This document shows positions 11,161-21,812 of a DNA stretch of 64,000 bases, in pieces. The DNA comes from Dendrocalamus latiflorus (taxonomy: Eukaryota > Streptophyta > Magnoliopsida > Poales > Poaceae): assembly GCA_017311315.1 (NCBI GenBank), contig CM029653.1, forward strand, positions 41,417,122 through 41,481,121. The letters run 5' to 3'. Numbering within the stretch: position 1 is the first letter of the stretch; each line of letters begins with the position of its first letter. The notes under the pieces are model-generated. The model searched no databases, was not told the origin of the DNA, and saw nothing but the letters and a program-made list of their open reading frames with translations. The position numbers and the translations under genes were made by a program.

Positions 11161-11744
11161 GGTGGTAAATCATGCTGTTCTATTTGCTGTAATATTTATT
11201 TTAACTTTAAACCCTGCGTTGTTTGTTCATCTTGATTAGATGCCCAGTGAATGTAAATGTGGCATTGTGTTTTATCACACCATCTTTCGTACCGTATATA
11301 GCTAGCTTGAAAAGCGAACTTTTCTGGATCATCTGTGGTGTCTCGGTGCCAGGAATTGAAAATTGTTCAACTGTGTGATGTTTATGTCTGTCATCTTTGG
11401 GAAATCATGGCAGATTTAGGTGTTAGTTTTAATTTCGGAATTAACATCAGTTATAACCTTTATCAGATGCCAGTTTTATCTGGCAATTTAAATGTTGGAT
11501 AAAATTCTAATTTCATGCGTGTTAAATTGGTGTAATCCTTCAATGGAGAAGATCGTCGTGGGCCGGACATTTAGTTTTGGTGTTTTGACGAACTGGCAAA
11601 AGCAGAAAATTGTTGTTGTTGTTTCATGGCGAAATCAACTGGCAGGATGCCCAAAAGATTGCGTGATCTCTAAACTTGTTATTGTTTCATGCGTCGAAAA
11701 CTAATGCAAGCTCGATGGAGACAATAAGTAGTAGCAAGATTTTT
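11161..11744. other. Non-coding stretch downstream of the BAG6-like relic
   Basis: AT-rich, near-identical to 30925-31500 in unit B. It looks like the terminal intron/3'UTR of the BAG6-like relic. No gene is supported. Confidence 0.5.
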
Positions 11745-12420
11745 TAAATAATCCTTTTTTATTCAAAAATATAAAAATATATCTGTGCTTTAATTTTTTT
11801 TTACAAAAATACCCTCCAGTCGTCAAACGTTGAGCAACTGGACCTAATCGTCTAACGACCAAACAACATGCAGGCAGTAGGTGGACCGTTGGGCGACAGG
11901 CTCCTGTTAGAGGGCCCATGTTGGAGAACACCATTCCCTATGGGGCGAAGATGACCATGAAGGCGAGGTGGACCGATCGACTGTAGGCTCTCTTTGGTGC
12001 CGTAGACAAATACATACTCTCCCTTGCGATTAATTTCTTCATATTATGGATCCTTCTATTTAACAGCTGGCGTTCCTTGTAGATACAGTTCACGCACGTG
12101 CAAATCACACGGATATACGTGCCCTTCATGGAGCAGTTGGACCGTCTCATGGCCGATGATGTATGCTAGAAGCCGTACTCCCCTAAGGAATTGGAGGGCC
12201 ACGTTCCTGACGAGCTATCCTCACTGTGTTGGCACGACTGAGCTTATTGGCTAACATGAAAGAAGCTTATATTCGACGTCTTCGTGGAGGACTACGTGGC
12301 GTATCATGTAATACACTAATTCGATCTACGTCAGGTAGTTTTAGTGCCAGTCGGACGACCTGTGCCCGACAACATCTACATGTGAGTTAGCGCCGTAGAT
12401 GCCTCTCCTTTTACCGCCAT
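11745..12420 (+). pseudogene. Plant-mobile-domain (PMD, aminotransferase-like) relic, unit A
   Basis: Conceptual translation with stops and shifts gives PFMEQLDRLMADDV (about 12120) and then FDVFVEDYVAYHV...FDLRQ...GRPVPDN (about 12275-12380). These resemble the C-terminal part of plant mobile domain proteins, which are frequent in grass transposons. In-frame stops (TAG after 'gatgtatgc', TAA after 'tattggc') show it is dead. A ~100 bp segment with repeated 'gttgggc/gcaactgga' motifs precedes it (11810-11915). Unit B holds the parallel copy at 31560-32235. Family call from motif resemblance only. Confidence 0.5.
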
Positions 12421-13140
12421 CTTGTTGACAATATGCATGTGTTCATCCATCCTTCATATTATTTTGCTCTAGTCACTGTATGTAATACTTGATGTCAGGC
12501 TACAGTAGCCGGTCTCCAGTTAGATAGCTTAAAACATTTTTGTAGCCTCTCATTTCACAGTGTATCACCTGTAAATACCTCAAGTAAATAAATCGCGGTT
12601 GCAACATTATACATCTGATAGATCCCACTCGATTCAGAAAATGCAATTGTGCAGTAATAACACTGTCCAAGGCTGCCTCTTTCTTTTTTTAAATTGCATG
12701 TTAGCCAAATGTTGCAAGGGCTACAGAGTATTTGCATAATTACAATATGCTAGAAACAATTAAAAATGTTTGACAGAAAAAAATAAGCCTCATCTGGGCT
12801 TGACATTCCAAAACAATTTGGGCTAGCATGCAACGGCGCGGAAGTCATCACGCAGATTTAATGCAGCGCTGTCACGGGATGGCACGGTGTTGGGCCGAGA
12901 GAAGATGGGCCACGGGAGAAGACCGATAAATGGGCCGGCCGCAGGAAAGAAGAAGAAAAGAATTGATGATCAATTTCAGTATTTTCCCCCTTGTGGAGTG
13001 AGAGAGGCCGTCTATTATTTATTTCCCATACATAGATGATTGGTTTCAGTTTTTCTTGTTGAAGGAAATATTTATTTATCTTGATTTAATAATGTACATC
13101 GTACACTGAAAAACCATCATCCGTGCTTTGCTAAGAACAG
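12421..13140. other. Unassigned unit-A sequence joining the PMD relic to RPL7 intron 3
   Basis: 12440-12950 has no match elsewhere in the window and no coding signal. From about 12960 the sequence equals RPL7 intron 3 of unit B (38565-38737: 'cccccttgtgg', 'gtacactgaaaaacc'). The deletion or replacement joint for everything between PMD and RPL7 (about 6 kb in unit B) is therefore within this stretch. Confidence 0.55.
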
Positions 13141-13356
13141 GCTCTTGGAGAGCATGGCATCATATGCTTCGGAGACATTGTGCACGAAATCTCCACAGTT
13201 GGGCCACACTTCAGAGAAGCGTCAAGCTTCCTCATGCCCTTCAAGCTCAAGTGTCCAGAGAGGAGCCTGCAATTGAAGAAGAAACACTACAAGGATGGTG
13301 TCGACTCGGGCAACCATGGGGATAAAATCAACGAACTAATTGAGAAGCTGAACTGA
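13141..13356 (+). pseudogene. RPL7: 60S ribosomal protein L7 last-exon relic, unit A
   Basis: 216 bp exon after an intact acceptor (aacag at 13136-13140). It is open from ALGEHGIICFGDIVHEISTV through PFKLKCPERSLQLKKK to INELIEKLN and stop. It equals exon 4 of the unit-B gene (38738-38953) with a few substitutions (E-to-G in LED, R-to-S, M-to-L, P-to-H). Exons 1-3 are missing, so it cannot make a full L7 protein. Confidence 0.85.
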
Positions 13357-13885
13357 GGCAGAGCTTGTGTCCAGTTGTCATTTGCGTACAAGTGATGGAT
13401 CCATTACCTTATCTGTTTTGTAATAGCATAGCTGAATGTACCTTTATTTGTGAAACCCTACCTGAATGTTTGGGATCAGATTATCAAACAGCAGATTCTG
13501 TTTTCATCCCCTCTCTGCTGCTGCTCCTGAGCTTCATGATCGATCTGCCACGTGCTGAAGCTAGCAGTTGACAATGTTACTTGCCCTGACCGACTGGCTT
13601 GAGTTTTGACTGGAGTTCTTCATGCTGCAGTAGTATCATACATTGTTGGAAGTAAAACGTGGCAAAAATCATACGGGAAGCTTGTGAAAAACGTCTAGGA
13701 ATTGCACGTGCAAATTGTGCTCATGGTTGCCTGCATTGCATCGTGGGCTTGTCAAAAATTGTCCATTGCCTGGCAGAACGGTGGCAGTGCAGCCGGCCGA
13801 CGAGCCGCGCCGCGCGCAGTCGCACCGCATATCCGCCGTTGGTTAACCGTAGTTGGACGCAGCCACTGCCTGGTTGGTGTCTCCG
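13357..13885. other. RPL7-like 3' flank and unassigned sequence
   Basis: The first part reads like a 3'UTR. The remainder to about 13880 has no counterpart in unit B, where the RPL7 stop is directly followed by the HAD first-exon region. No gene is supported. Confidence 0.4.
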
Positions 13886-14402
13886 TTGCCTCACCCAAGT
13901 AACCCTTCCAAACGAGCCCTCGCTCTGCCTTGCTCGCCTCCCCTCTCCACCATCCCCTTGTTCTTCATGATGGGTAGAAACCTTAGCCTGGTGCCATTTT
14001 GGCATGTATGTTGGTAGACTCGTAACTTCCAGTATTCAGTTTGCCTTTGCCTCTTTGTATTGCAAGTGTGCTAGTTAAGCGAAGTATGGCTGTTACAGTG
14101 GAGAAGCTTGCTGGGAACGGGGTGAAGATGGTGATAATCAGCAATTCCTCTAGACAGTCGTATGTAACCATGGAGAAGCTTAAGAGTCTTGGGTTCGACA
14201 CGCCTTGTTTCCTTGCAGCGATCACGTAATGTAACCATGGAGCAAGTATAATAATGCTGACTAGGTCGCCTCTAGCGAAATCCATGTCAACACAATCCTA
14301 GGTGGAAGAGAGAGACAAGAGGAGAGAGAGGCAAGCTGCTCCTCATGCAAGAGGTGACCTCTAGCACATCATACGAGGACTTGGAGGCGATGTTAGTTCT
14401 TA

Positions 14403-14582
14403 GAGCAAGTACAATAAGGGTTAGAGTCACCTCTAGCGAAATATTAAATGTTTGAGTGCTTTAGTAGAGGTAACCTCTACTCAACTTATTGTATTAGCTA
14501 CCTCCACCATGAACTACTTGTACTCTTTTTACTTATTTGGCTAATCCTAGAGGTGGAGCCATCTCTTCTATTAAACTTGCCC
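14403..14582. mobile_element. Tourist/PIF-Harbinger-type MITE, TSD TTA
   Basis: 180 bp element with imperfect ~35 bp terminal inverted repeats: 'gagcaagtacaataaggg' at left, and the complement 'gggcaagtttaatagaag' at right. It is flanked by TTA (14400-14402, 14583-14585). The empty site is in unit B near 39450 ('cctttaggaatgcg'). A partial relative directly upstream (14238-14390, 'gagcaagtataataatg') suggests a second, degraded copy. Confidence 0.7.
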
Positions 14583-14781
14583 TTAGGAATGCGAGGTGCA
14601 ATGCATATTATGACGTAATTAAAATTACCTTGCCGTGATACGAACGGAACAGACTATGTTTGTCATAATATGCAATCAACTAGAGGTGTTTCTTGTGTTT
14701 AGTTGGGGATTAAGCCTTATAACGATATGCAGTTGTTTGCTGTGACTTGATCAGAAATTTATGATAAACTATCTATCAATA

Positions 14782-15711
14782 TGATGAGGACATCCCTACG
14801 TCGACTGCCTCTCTACATTCTTTGAGTATTCATGAAGCACCAAAATGCCCAATTACTCGAGCGAGAGCCAAGCTTTTAAATAAACAGGTTAATTTGTTTC
14901 TTAAAACATCCTTTTCCGTTGATAAGAACAATATACTACTTCAAGCCAATTTCTTGTGCATTCTTAGGTTTGAAAGTCGTGAAGGTTTTGGAAATCAAGA
15001 GGGAAAACTTGAGCAGCCGAGCAATCAAGGAAGTGTGATGCAGTTCAAAAAGACAATCATGTGACTAAGGAAAGAAAGGAAGAAGATCTGCGGACTGCGT
15101 GCTGAAAGCTAGACCGAAACAATTGGTCACAGTCATATAGTCACGGCCATGCATGTATCTCGTTTCTTAATTAAAGTCTGAGTATTTGTTTAGATTAATG
15201 AGTATGAACTCTAGCAATAAGAGTGGGCTTAGGCCCATATATGTAGTATGTGGGAATTTAGCCCATGCGCGTGTGTGTGGAGGGAGTTGGACTCGGATGC
15301 TTTTGTGTACACGGACTGCTGGCCGCCGCCGTATAAATACGTGCACGGACGGACAGCACAGGGGAGGAAAAGCCATGAAACAAACACTACGTGACGGAAG
15401 TTAGATGAATACAGTGCCCTACTAGATAATAGAGATGGAGTTCATAGCTTTGTGCATGAATTTGGTGTTTTGATTCCAATCAAATTTAGTAGAGAAATTT
15501 GAGAGTTCTTGCAAATTGAGATCGTTCAATCTTTCCGCTGGGAATTGGGAGCGCGATAGGATTTCGCTTGGTGGTCGTGAAGTTCGGCGCGTGTGATCTT
15601 GCGAATTAAAGAGCGTTCATTCTTGCATTGGCAACGGAGGATCGCTACGATTCGAGAGGCTGCACGTGAGTATCCAATTCTACGTCGAGAAGATCGGGTG
15701 GCCCCGTATCA
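14782..15711 (+). mobile_element. Solo LTR, 930 bp, TSD CAATA
   Basis: Starts TGATGAGGACATCCC and ends GTATCA. It is flanked by CAATA (14777-14781, 15712-15716). The empty site is in unit B at 39637-39650 ('ctatctatcaataagcccc'). A TATA-like 'gtataaatac' at about 15330 fits an LTR promoter. No internal region or partner LTR remains, so recombination between two LTRs is the simplest history. Lineage not assigned. Confidence 0.8.
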
Positions 15712-17064
15712 CAATAAGCCCCCTTTTTTCATTCAATTTCATAAGCATGGTAGGGATGGACCGTGGTTTGCAGCTCTTGGAAGAAAGTGTATCCAACTGA
15801 CTTGGGGCAGTCGAGGTGCAATTTCTCTTGATGTTTGTTGTCTTGTTACTTTTTCTTTAGCAGCTGTCTCTTTGAAGTAATATCGCAGAAGAATTATGGG
15901 CGATGACAAACATGGGATATTAATTAGATTAGTATTAATATGGTGTGCACAAGATAGGAGATACCATAACAAATGACTCCTTGTTTTCTTTTAACAAGTT
16001 CGTTGACAGTGTTTGCATTGCAAATGGACTTGATCTTATCACTAGTGGTTTTTCTTCTTTTAGGGCCTTGGTTATCAAGTTGTGAGCGATGTTGATGATC
16101 CAGAGTTTATATTAGCCCATGGTACTGAAGCCCTGAGTTTACCTTCTGGTGATCCACTTCCCAAAAGTCTTTGAGGAGCTTGAGCATGGTTCTAATGCTA
16201 GGCCTAGAAAAAGCGACTTCCAATGGTGGTAGCTAATCCAGATTATGTCACTGTTGAAGATCGAGATCTGCGTGTCATGCCTGGTATGATCATAGGTTAC
16301 TTTGTTTCATATTTGATGCCATGTTGATTATTTATTTATTTATTTGACAGTTATCAAATCTTACTTTCGAGCTTAGACATTGTTTATTGATGAGATTATG
16401 ATAGAAATCTTTTGCTCAGTAAGGATATACTGCCTTACTCTGTCAGTGTCAATTATTGGTTGTAAGATAACACAAATGGTCAATCTGTCTCTCTTTCAGG
16501 CACTCTGGCAGCCAAATATGAAAGTCTAGGTGGTGATGTAAAATGGATGGGGAATCCTGATAAGGTAATACGTGGCATGTCTCCTTTTTCTAGATTACAT
16601 GAAGTCATGAACATCACAACTACTTCAACATGATACACGGTTGAATATCACTCAAAAAATACGATGAACTAAAAGGTTGTGAATTTGTGGGTGTACATGG
16701 TTACTTGCTTTTAATAGCCTTTTCTAGGATCTCCTGAATTGAAGGTTTTTTTTGTAGGGTAACAACCTCTTCTTAGGTGCTAATATGTTATGGCTTTCTC
16801 AGGTCATCTATGCATCAGCAATGTCCCTAACAGGTGTTGATGCTCGTGAATGCATCATAGTGGGTGATTCACTAGTCACTACACCACGAGATCAAAGGGG
16901 CAAATGCATCAGGGATTGCATCTGCATTCATTACTGGAGGGCTTCATGCGGCTGAACTTGGACTCAATGAATTTGGAGAAACTGCTGGAGACGATGCCAT
17001 CAATACGTTGTGTTGCAAGCATGGCTCCTATCCCTCTTATGTTTTGCCTTCATTTACATGGTAG

Positions 17065-17657
17065 AAACACAGTCTAGCTTCAGGTACACCCTTCACACTA
17101 GAAAGCGATTTAGGAAAGTACTCTTTTGGATGTGCTAAAGTGAGCATCAAGCCCATAGAGGCAATACTGTGCTGCACTAAAAGTTTATGATTGTTGGAAA
17201 AAATCTCTTTAATTTGATTGATACGAACTACATGCAACTCTGTGCTTGTTAATCTTCGTAGCGTGCATGGAAGGAAGTTAATGTAAAATCTTTTAATATA
17301 TAATCTAATTACATTATTCCTCATAAAATTCCTATGAAATTCTTTGGTCGCAAAACAGTGAGAGCACTCCAGCTAGGCAGGAGTTTCCAACTTCCTGTAA
17401 GATATTTCCAAGATAGGTGAAATTACGCTGGGACTACCAATTGCTCTGTAACTTAAGCACGGCATCTTTTCCTTTCAGATAAAACAACGAGGGAAGAAGG
17501 AAGATCCATCTTGCAGAATGTGAAATTCTGTTCATACCGGGCAACTAACGGAACCGATCAATTGAACACAATATGCACGGCTGCTGAGTGCTGTCACTGG
17601 CGCCCACATGCACTATTGGCAAGTCAGTGCTGGAGATGATGCTATCAATACGTTGTG
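17065..17657. other. HAD relic 3' flank, unit A
   Basis: AT-rich, collinear with 41533-42005 in unit B ('ccttcacactagaaagcg', 'cataccgggcaactaacgg'). No gene is seen. Confidence 0.5.
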
Positions 17658-17916
17658 GGCGGAACTAGACCTCAAGCTAGGTGGGCTACAGCTCAAGTCC
17701 TAGAAATACTGTTAGCATTATTCCTTTTAGCAACTAACCCAGTATTTTTATTTGATAGCGGCTCAGCCCGAGGCATCCGTCATTCAGCCCAGCTAGCGGC
17801 AGGTAGGCAGCAAGCCTCCGCGCATACCTCCTCGTCAGGCCCACAAGTGAAGGCAAGAATTCACAAGAAAGAAACCCTAAAGCTATATCCTCAAATGCCC
17901 CACTTAAAAAAGTGCA

Positions 17917-18003
17917 CTTTGTAGATTTGCCCCAGTTATCTCGATGACATGTAGGTCCTGGACCCACATGTCATTGAGATATCACTAAGGCAAATCTACA
18001 AAG
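17917..18003. repeat. 87 bp near-perfect foldback hairpin
   Basis: Left arm 'ctttgtagatttgcc' continues to 'atgacatgt'. The right arm, from 'acatgtcat' to 'ggcaaatctacaaag', is its inverted complement, with a short loop around 'aggtcctggaccc'. Arm length is about 37 nt with a few mismatches. It may be a tiny MITE nested in the 2 kb insertion, and it could form a small-RNA precursor if transcribed (inference). Confidence 0.7.
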
Positions 18004-18279
18004 CCACTCAACAATAGAGCAAATCTACAATTTTTCCGTGGCTAGCCCCAGCCAGCAGCCCTCGATTCCGAGCCCCTAGCCGGTAGCCCCGATTCTGTGC
18101 CCACACTGCCCTCGCCTGCGTGCCCACGCCGTTGGCCACTTGGCCACCGCCCCTGCCTCCGTGTCACTGTGTCCTCGTCGCCACCCTCGCCTACGTACGC
18201 CGCGCGTCCGCCGGCCTTGCGCTCACACGGGAAAGCGGCTCCCGCCTTGCGCTCCCAGTCGTCACTCGTGCTCCCACGT

Positions 18280-18800
18280 CCGGCGCCGCGGCGGCTCTCG
18301 GCTCTCCCCTTTCCCCGGCAGCACCTCTCCCCTCTCCCCTGGCGGCGGCTCTCCCACGGCGCCCGGCGGCCCGAGCAGTAGGTCTCCCATCTTCCCTGGC
18401 GCCCGGCAGTGGCTCTCAGCTCTCCCCTATCCCCGGCGGCGCCTCTCCCCTCTTCCCCGGCGGCGCCTCTTCCCCGACACCCGGCGGCTGCTCTCGGCTC
18501 TCCCCTCCCCCTGTCGGCGGCTCTCGGCTCTCCCTTGTCCCCGATGGCGCCTCTCCCCTCTCCCCCAGCGGCGGCTCTCCCCCGGCTCCTGGCGGCCCGA
18601 GCGGCGGGTCTCCCATCTTCCCTGGCGCCCCGCCCAGCGGCAGCTCTTGGCTCTCTCCTCTCCCCGGCGGTGCCTCTCCCCTCTTCCTCAGCGGTGGCTC
18701 TTCCCCGACACCCGGCGGCTGCTCTCAGCTCTCCCCTCTCCCCGACGGCAGCTCTCGGCTCTCCCTTGTCCCCGGTGGCGCCTCTCCCCTGTAAAACTTC
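18280..18800. repeat. GC/TC-rich minisatellite with long open frames
   Basis: Imperfect repeats of units like 'cggctctcccctctcccc' and 'ggcggctctcggctctccc'. Several frames stay open on both strands only because the repeat is stop-poor (Pro/Ser/Leu-rich on +, Gly/Arg/Glu-rich on -). No domain is recognised; I do not call a gene. Confidence 0.7.
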
Positions 18801-19671
18801 GATTACGGTGTGAACATCAAGTGAGTTCAGACTTCTTTGATATGAATATGATCCTCCTCTTTGATTCAGGTGCTCATGGTGCAATCTTTTTTTTTTGTAT
18901 GTTGTTGATGCTTCAGATGTCATGTTGCAATTATAGTTCCATTTGATTGAGATGCTCATCTCTTTCGAAAACTTATTTATCAGTTTTCCCTCTGATTATG
19001 ACAGACTAAGTGCACATAAACTTCTTGATTGGGTTTAATTAATTATAAGTATACTTTGCATGTTTTTACTAGGATTCATGTTTCTGGTTCTAAATTTCTA
19101 GTATGCACTTCAAGATATTTAGGAGCTGCCCTTGGTTGATAGTACTGCCCTTGATCTACTGAGTGTGTTTTGGGCTTGAAATATCTGAAAATGATTTGTC
19201 ATGCACTCGTGAATCCACAAGGATCATCCCACGGAATTCTTGTCGCAGGAAAGGGATTAGTTATCCTAAAGTAGGACACTTGATCTAATTGAAGTGGCCA
19301 CTGGGCATCTAGTAGACATGCATTAGTCTTTATATGACAGGAGAACTGTTTAATGCAAAGTTTTAAAGAACTGCTTTCTCGCGGAAAGGTCATCACATGA
19401 AGAATCTTCAGATAAACACATTATGCAATTGGCTCGTCTCTGCAGAACGCCTAAAAAATGTTTAAAGATAAATTAGCCATGAAAATAGATCTGATTTCAG
19501 TTAACCTCATTACGTTGTATGTTGAAACATTGAGCTAAAATTTCATGTCAATGATACATTTGCGACATACTTTTGTTACGCTGTTGTGTGGGTAAAAATT
19601 GGTGTTACTTCTAGGCTGTTAGCTTTTTAGCATTCAGCTCGGGGCGCGGCGAAATCCTGGATCTGTCACTG

Positions 19672-20300
19672 TTTGCAAGCATAGCTAATATCTCTGTAAT
19701 GTTTTGCCTTCTTTTACATGGTAGAAACACAGTCTAGCTTCAGGTACACTCTTTACACTGGAGAGTGATTTAGGCAAACACTTTTTTGGAAGCGCCAAAG
19801 TGAGCATGCATCAAGCCGGCATTACTGTACTTCACTAAATTATTACGAATGTTGGAAATTTTCTGCTACTTTGATTGATGAAAACTAGGTGCAGCTATGT
19901 GGTTGGTGGATGAATAGTCCTCACTCCTCATGGCATGCACTAGGGGAACCAATTGTGAGCAGTCAGCGAATAAAAGCATAACTGGATGATTCTGTGGGAG
20001 TGCCCTGATTGTAGGCCATTCTTTGGTGAATGCTTCTTCCGTTCATAATCTTCGTAAATTTATCTCTTAATAATGACTGCAGGATGATTGCCTGTTTTGA
20101 CGAAGATCATAAATCATGCTGTATAACAACCAAAGGGTCTAATGTGGTGTCCATTCACCGCTGATGATTACTAGCTAGTCATGAAACCTGCAATCAAGTG
20201 CTTGATTTTTACAATGAAAATATTGAACTTTTCACCTGGGAGTAAAATATTTGCAAGGATTGTAACGTGACATTTGTTGAACCCTTCAATATTTACTTCT
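19672..20300. other. Duplicated spacer downstream of the HAD relic
   Basis: Collinear with 42118-42258 plus 43607-43865 and 46014-46230 of unit B, once insertions there are removed ('catcaagccggcattactg', 'gcatgcactaggggaacc', 'ccaaagggtctaatgtgg'). No coding content. Confidence 0.6.
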
Positions 20301-20745
20301 CTCGATCTGTCGGGTACAAAGAGTATTGTCATCTCCCAGTTTTATACAGAGAAGGTAATATTTCAGAGGAAAAGAAATGTCTTCATATAGTTGCTTACTT
20401 GTTGAATATCTCAAAAGCATTGTCGTGTCAGTTCTGCAGTGTCTTTTCCTTTCTGATGAAGTCGCAGGACACATTAGCTGAGTTTTTTTTTGACTTATGG
20501 TTTATGATTTCTCTCAATAAATGCAATGGCTTTTGTATCGTGATTTCGAAGCGGCTTATTAAAATAATTTTTTTAAAAAACAATTTATCAGTATTTAGTT
20601 TTTTATATAATCCTTTACACTAGGCATAGCTGAAAAGATTTAGAAGTCTGAAATTTGTGTCCAAGCCACGCAAGAAACGAACTACGAAAAAGCAAGGACA
20701 GCGATGGATTGAACAATATATCATACTCCTACACAACAGCTGGCA
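20300..20745 (+). repeat. CNL-upstream module, copy 3 (partial)
   Basis: Contains the 'gttgaatatctcaaaagca', 'cttttcctttctgatga' and 'gcgatggattgaacaatat' blocks of the module in the same order, but is more diverged. It matches copy 5 (46230-46705) better than the copies near CNL1. Confidence 0.65.
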
Positions 20746-20828
20746 GCCTGGCGCTAGTGCCCCCACAAGCATGCATTGTTGGCGCAAAAACCATGAGTTT
20801 TAAATTTCCTTTGCTTCCAAATTGCATT

Positions 20829-21110
20829 AGGGGGTGATCGGTTCGGCTGAAAAGCTCGTGGCTTATGGCTGAAACCACTGTAGCTGGCTGAAAAAAGCAC
20901 TGTAGCTGACAGAGGCTTATTTAGCATAATTAAATTTTAAAAAATTTAAAAATAAAAAAAATATGTTAGCCCATTACGTATAATACAAACAAACACGGGA
21001 AAAAAAGAACCCGCAAAAAAGCTCAACAAAAAACCAAAAATTCAGAAAAAGACGAAACTTATGAATAATACCAAATAAGCCTCCAGCACTGTAGCGAAGC
21101 CACAATGATC
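20829..21110 (+). mobile_element. MITE of the GGTGATCGGTTCGGCTG family, copy 1
   Basis: Starts 'ggtgatcggttcggctgaaa', carries 'cactgtagctggctgaaaaa' and 'gttagcccattacgtataat', and ends near 'gatcgcagcc'. Two more copies occur at 57774-58046 (reverse) and 60757-61022. The ends are imperfect inverted repeats. No transposase, so non-autonomous. Confidence 0.75.
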
Positions 21111-21214
21111 GCAGCCTTATTGGCGCAAAAGTGAGTGAAATCATGAGTTTTAAATTGCTGACGCTGCCGACCAAAACATATTGACCATGGCGCTCCAGGT
21201 AACACTGACACAAT

Positions 21215-21620
21215 TTATACCTCCAGGTAATGTGGTATGTGGATATAGTTGCTTACTTATTGAATATCCCAAAAGCATTGCTATGTCAGTTCCATACAGC
21301 GCGTCTTTTCCTTTCTGATGAGGCCTGGGACACGTCCGTTAACTTCTTTTCGGCTTATAACTCATGATTTCTCTTAAACTATCAAAGGAGATAGTTTTTA
21401 CATCGTTATTTTGAAGCGGTTTATTAGAGCAATCTTTTTAAAACGGCTTATCGGTACTGAATTTGTTCACATAAACACTTGCTTTAGATATAAGTTGCAG
21501 TCAAAAAGATATTAAAACCTGAAATTTCTGTTCAAGCCAGGCAAGGAAGGAACTACGAAAGTGCAAGGAAACCGATGGATTGAACAATAGATTCTACACA
21601 ACTGCTGTCAGCCTGGCCAT
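21215..21620 (+). repeat. CNL-upstream module, copy 4 (3' part)
   Basis: Module blocks from 'atagttgcttacttattg' to 'gcaaggaaaccgatggatt' directly before the CNL2 leader. Its 5' half is missing, replaced by the MITE region. Confidence 0.7.
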
Positions 21621-21812
21621 AGTGGAAAAAAAATTGTATGCATTATTGGCATAGTGCCCACACGCATGCATTATTGGCGCAAAAGTTGATACTGACGCTG
21701 ACGACCAAAACATAATGACCTGATTCATGGTCCAGAGTCCAGACCAGATCTCATCCTACTGCTTCCTCCTTCCTTTCCTCTGAACAGCTAGCTGGTAGCC
21801 TGAAAGAGAGCC

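Larger units (their letters stand above)
13886..17064 (+). pseudogene. HAD-superfamily class IIA-like hydrolase relic, unit A
   Basis: Intron-containing relic of a plant HAD-type phosphatase. The recognised exons encode EKLAGNGVKMVIISNSSRQS (14098-14157, around the motif II serine), GPWFAALGRK and LTWGSRGAISL (about 15750-15830), QVVSDVDDPEFILAHGTEA (exon 16064-16283), LAAKYESLGGDVKWMG (exon 16500-16564) and ASAMSLTGVDAREC...VGDS...ASGIASAFITGGLHAAEL (exon 16803-17064). Splice borders are retained. The exon at 16064 has a stop after DPLPKSL and a frameshift before LPMVVANPDYVTV that is also present in unit B. The motif I exon is missing. A MITE and a 930 bp solo LTR interrupt it. Confidence 0.75.
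17658..19671. mobile_element. ~2.0 kb insertion with degenerate inverted ends (hAT-like?), unit A only
   Basis: Unit B reads straight across this point ('caatacattgtgttgcaagc'), whereas unit A has 2 kb between 'caatacgttgtg' and 'tttgcaagcatag'. The left end 'gggcggaactagacc' and the complement of the right end 'cagtgacagatccagg' resemble each other (GTG-GCGGA-CTAG), as in class II elements. No target duplication is clear and no transposase is visible. The interior holds an 87 bp hairpin and a proline/serine-coding minisatellite. Confidence 0.5.

Noticed and set aside
13141..13356. Functional second RPL7 gene in unit A
   Set aside because: Only exon 4 is present; exons 1-3 are absent from the expected position.
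18042..18959. 305 aa minus-strand frame
   Set aside because: Entirely the translation of a minisatellite; no domain.
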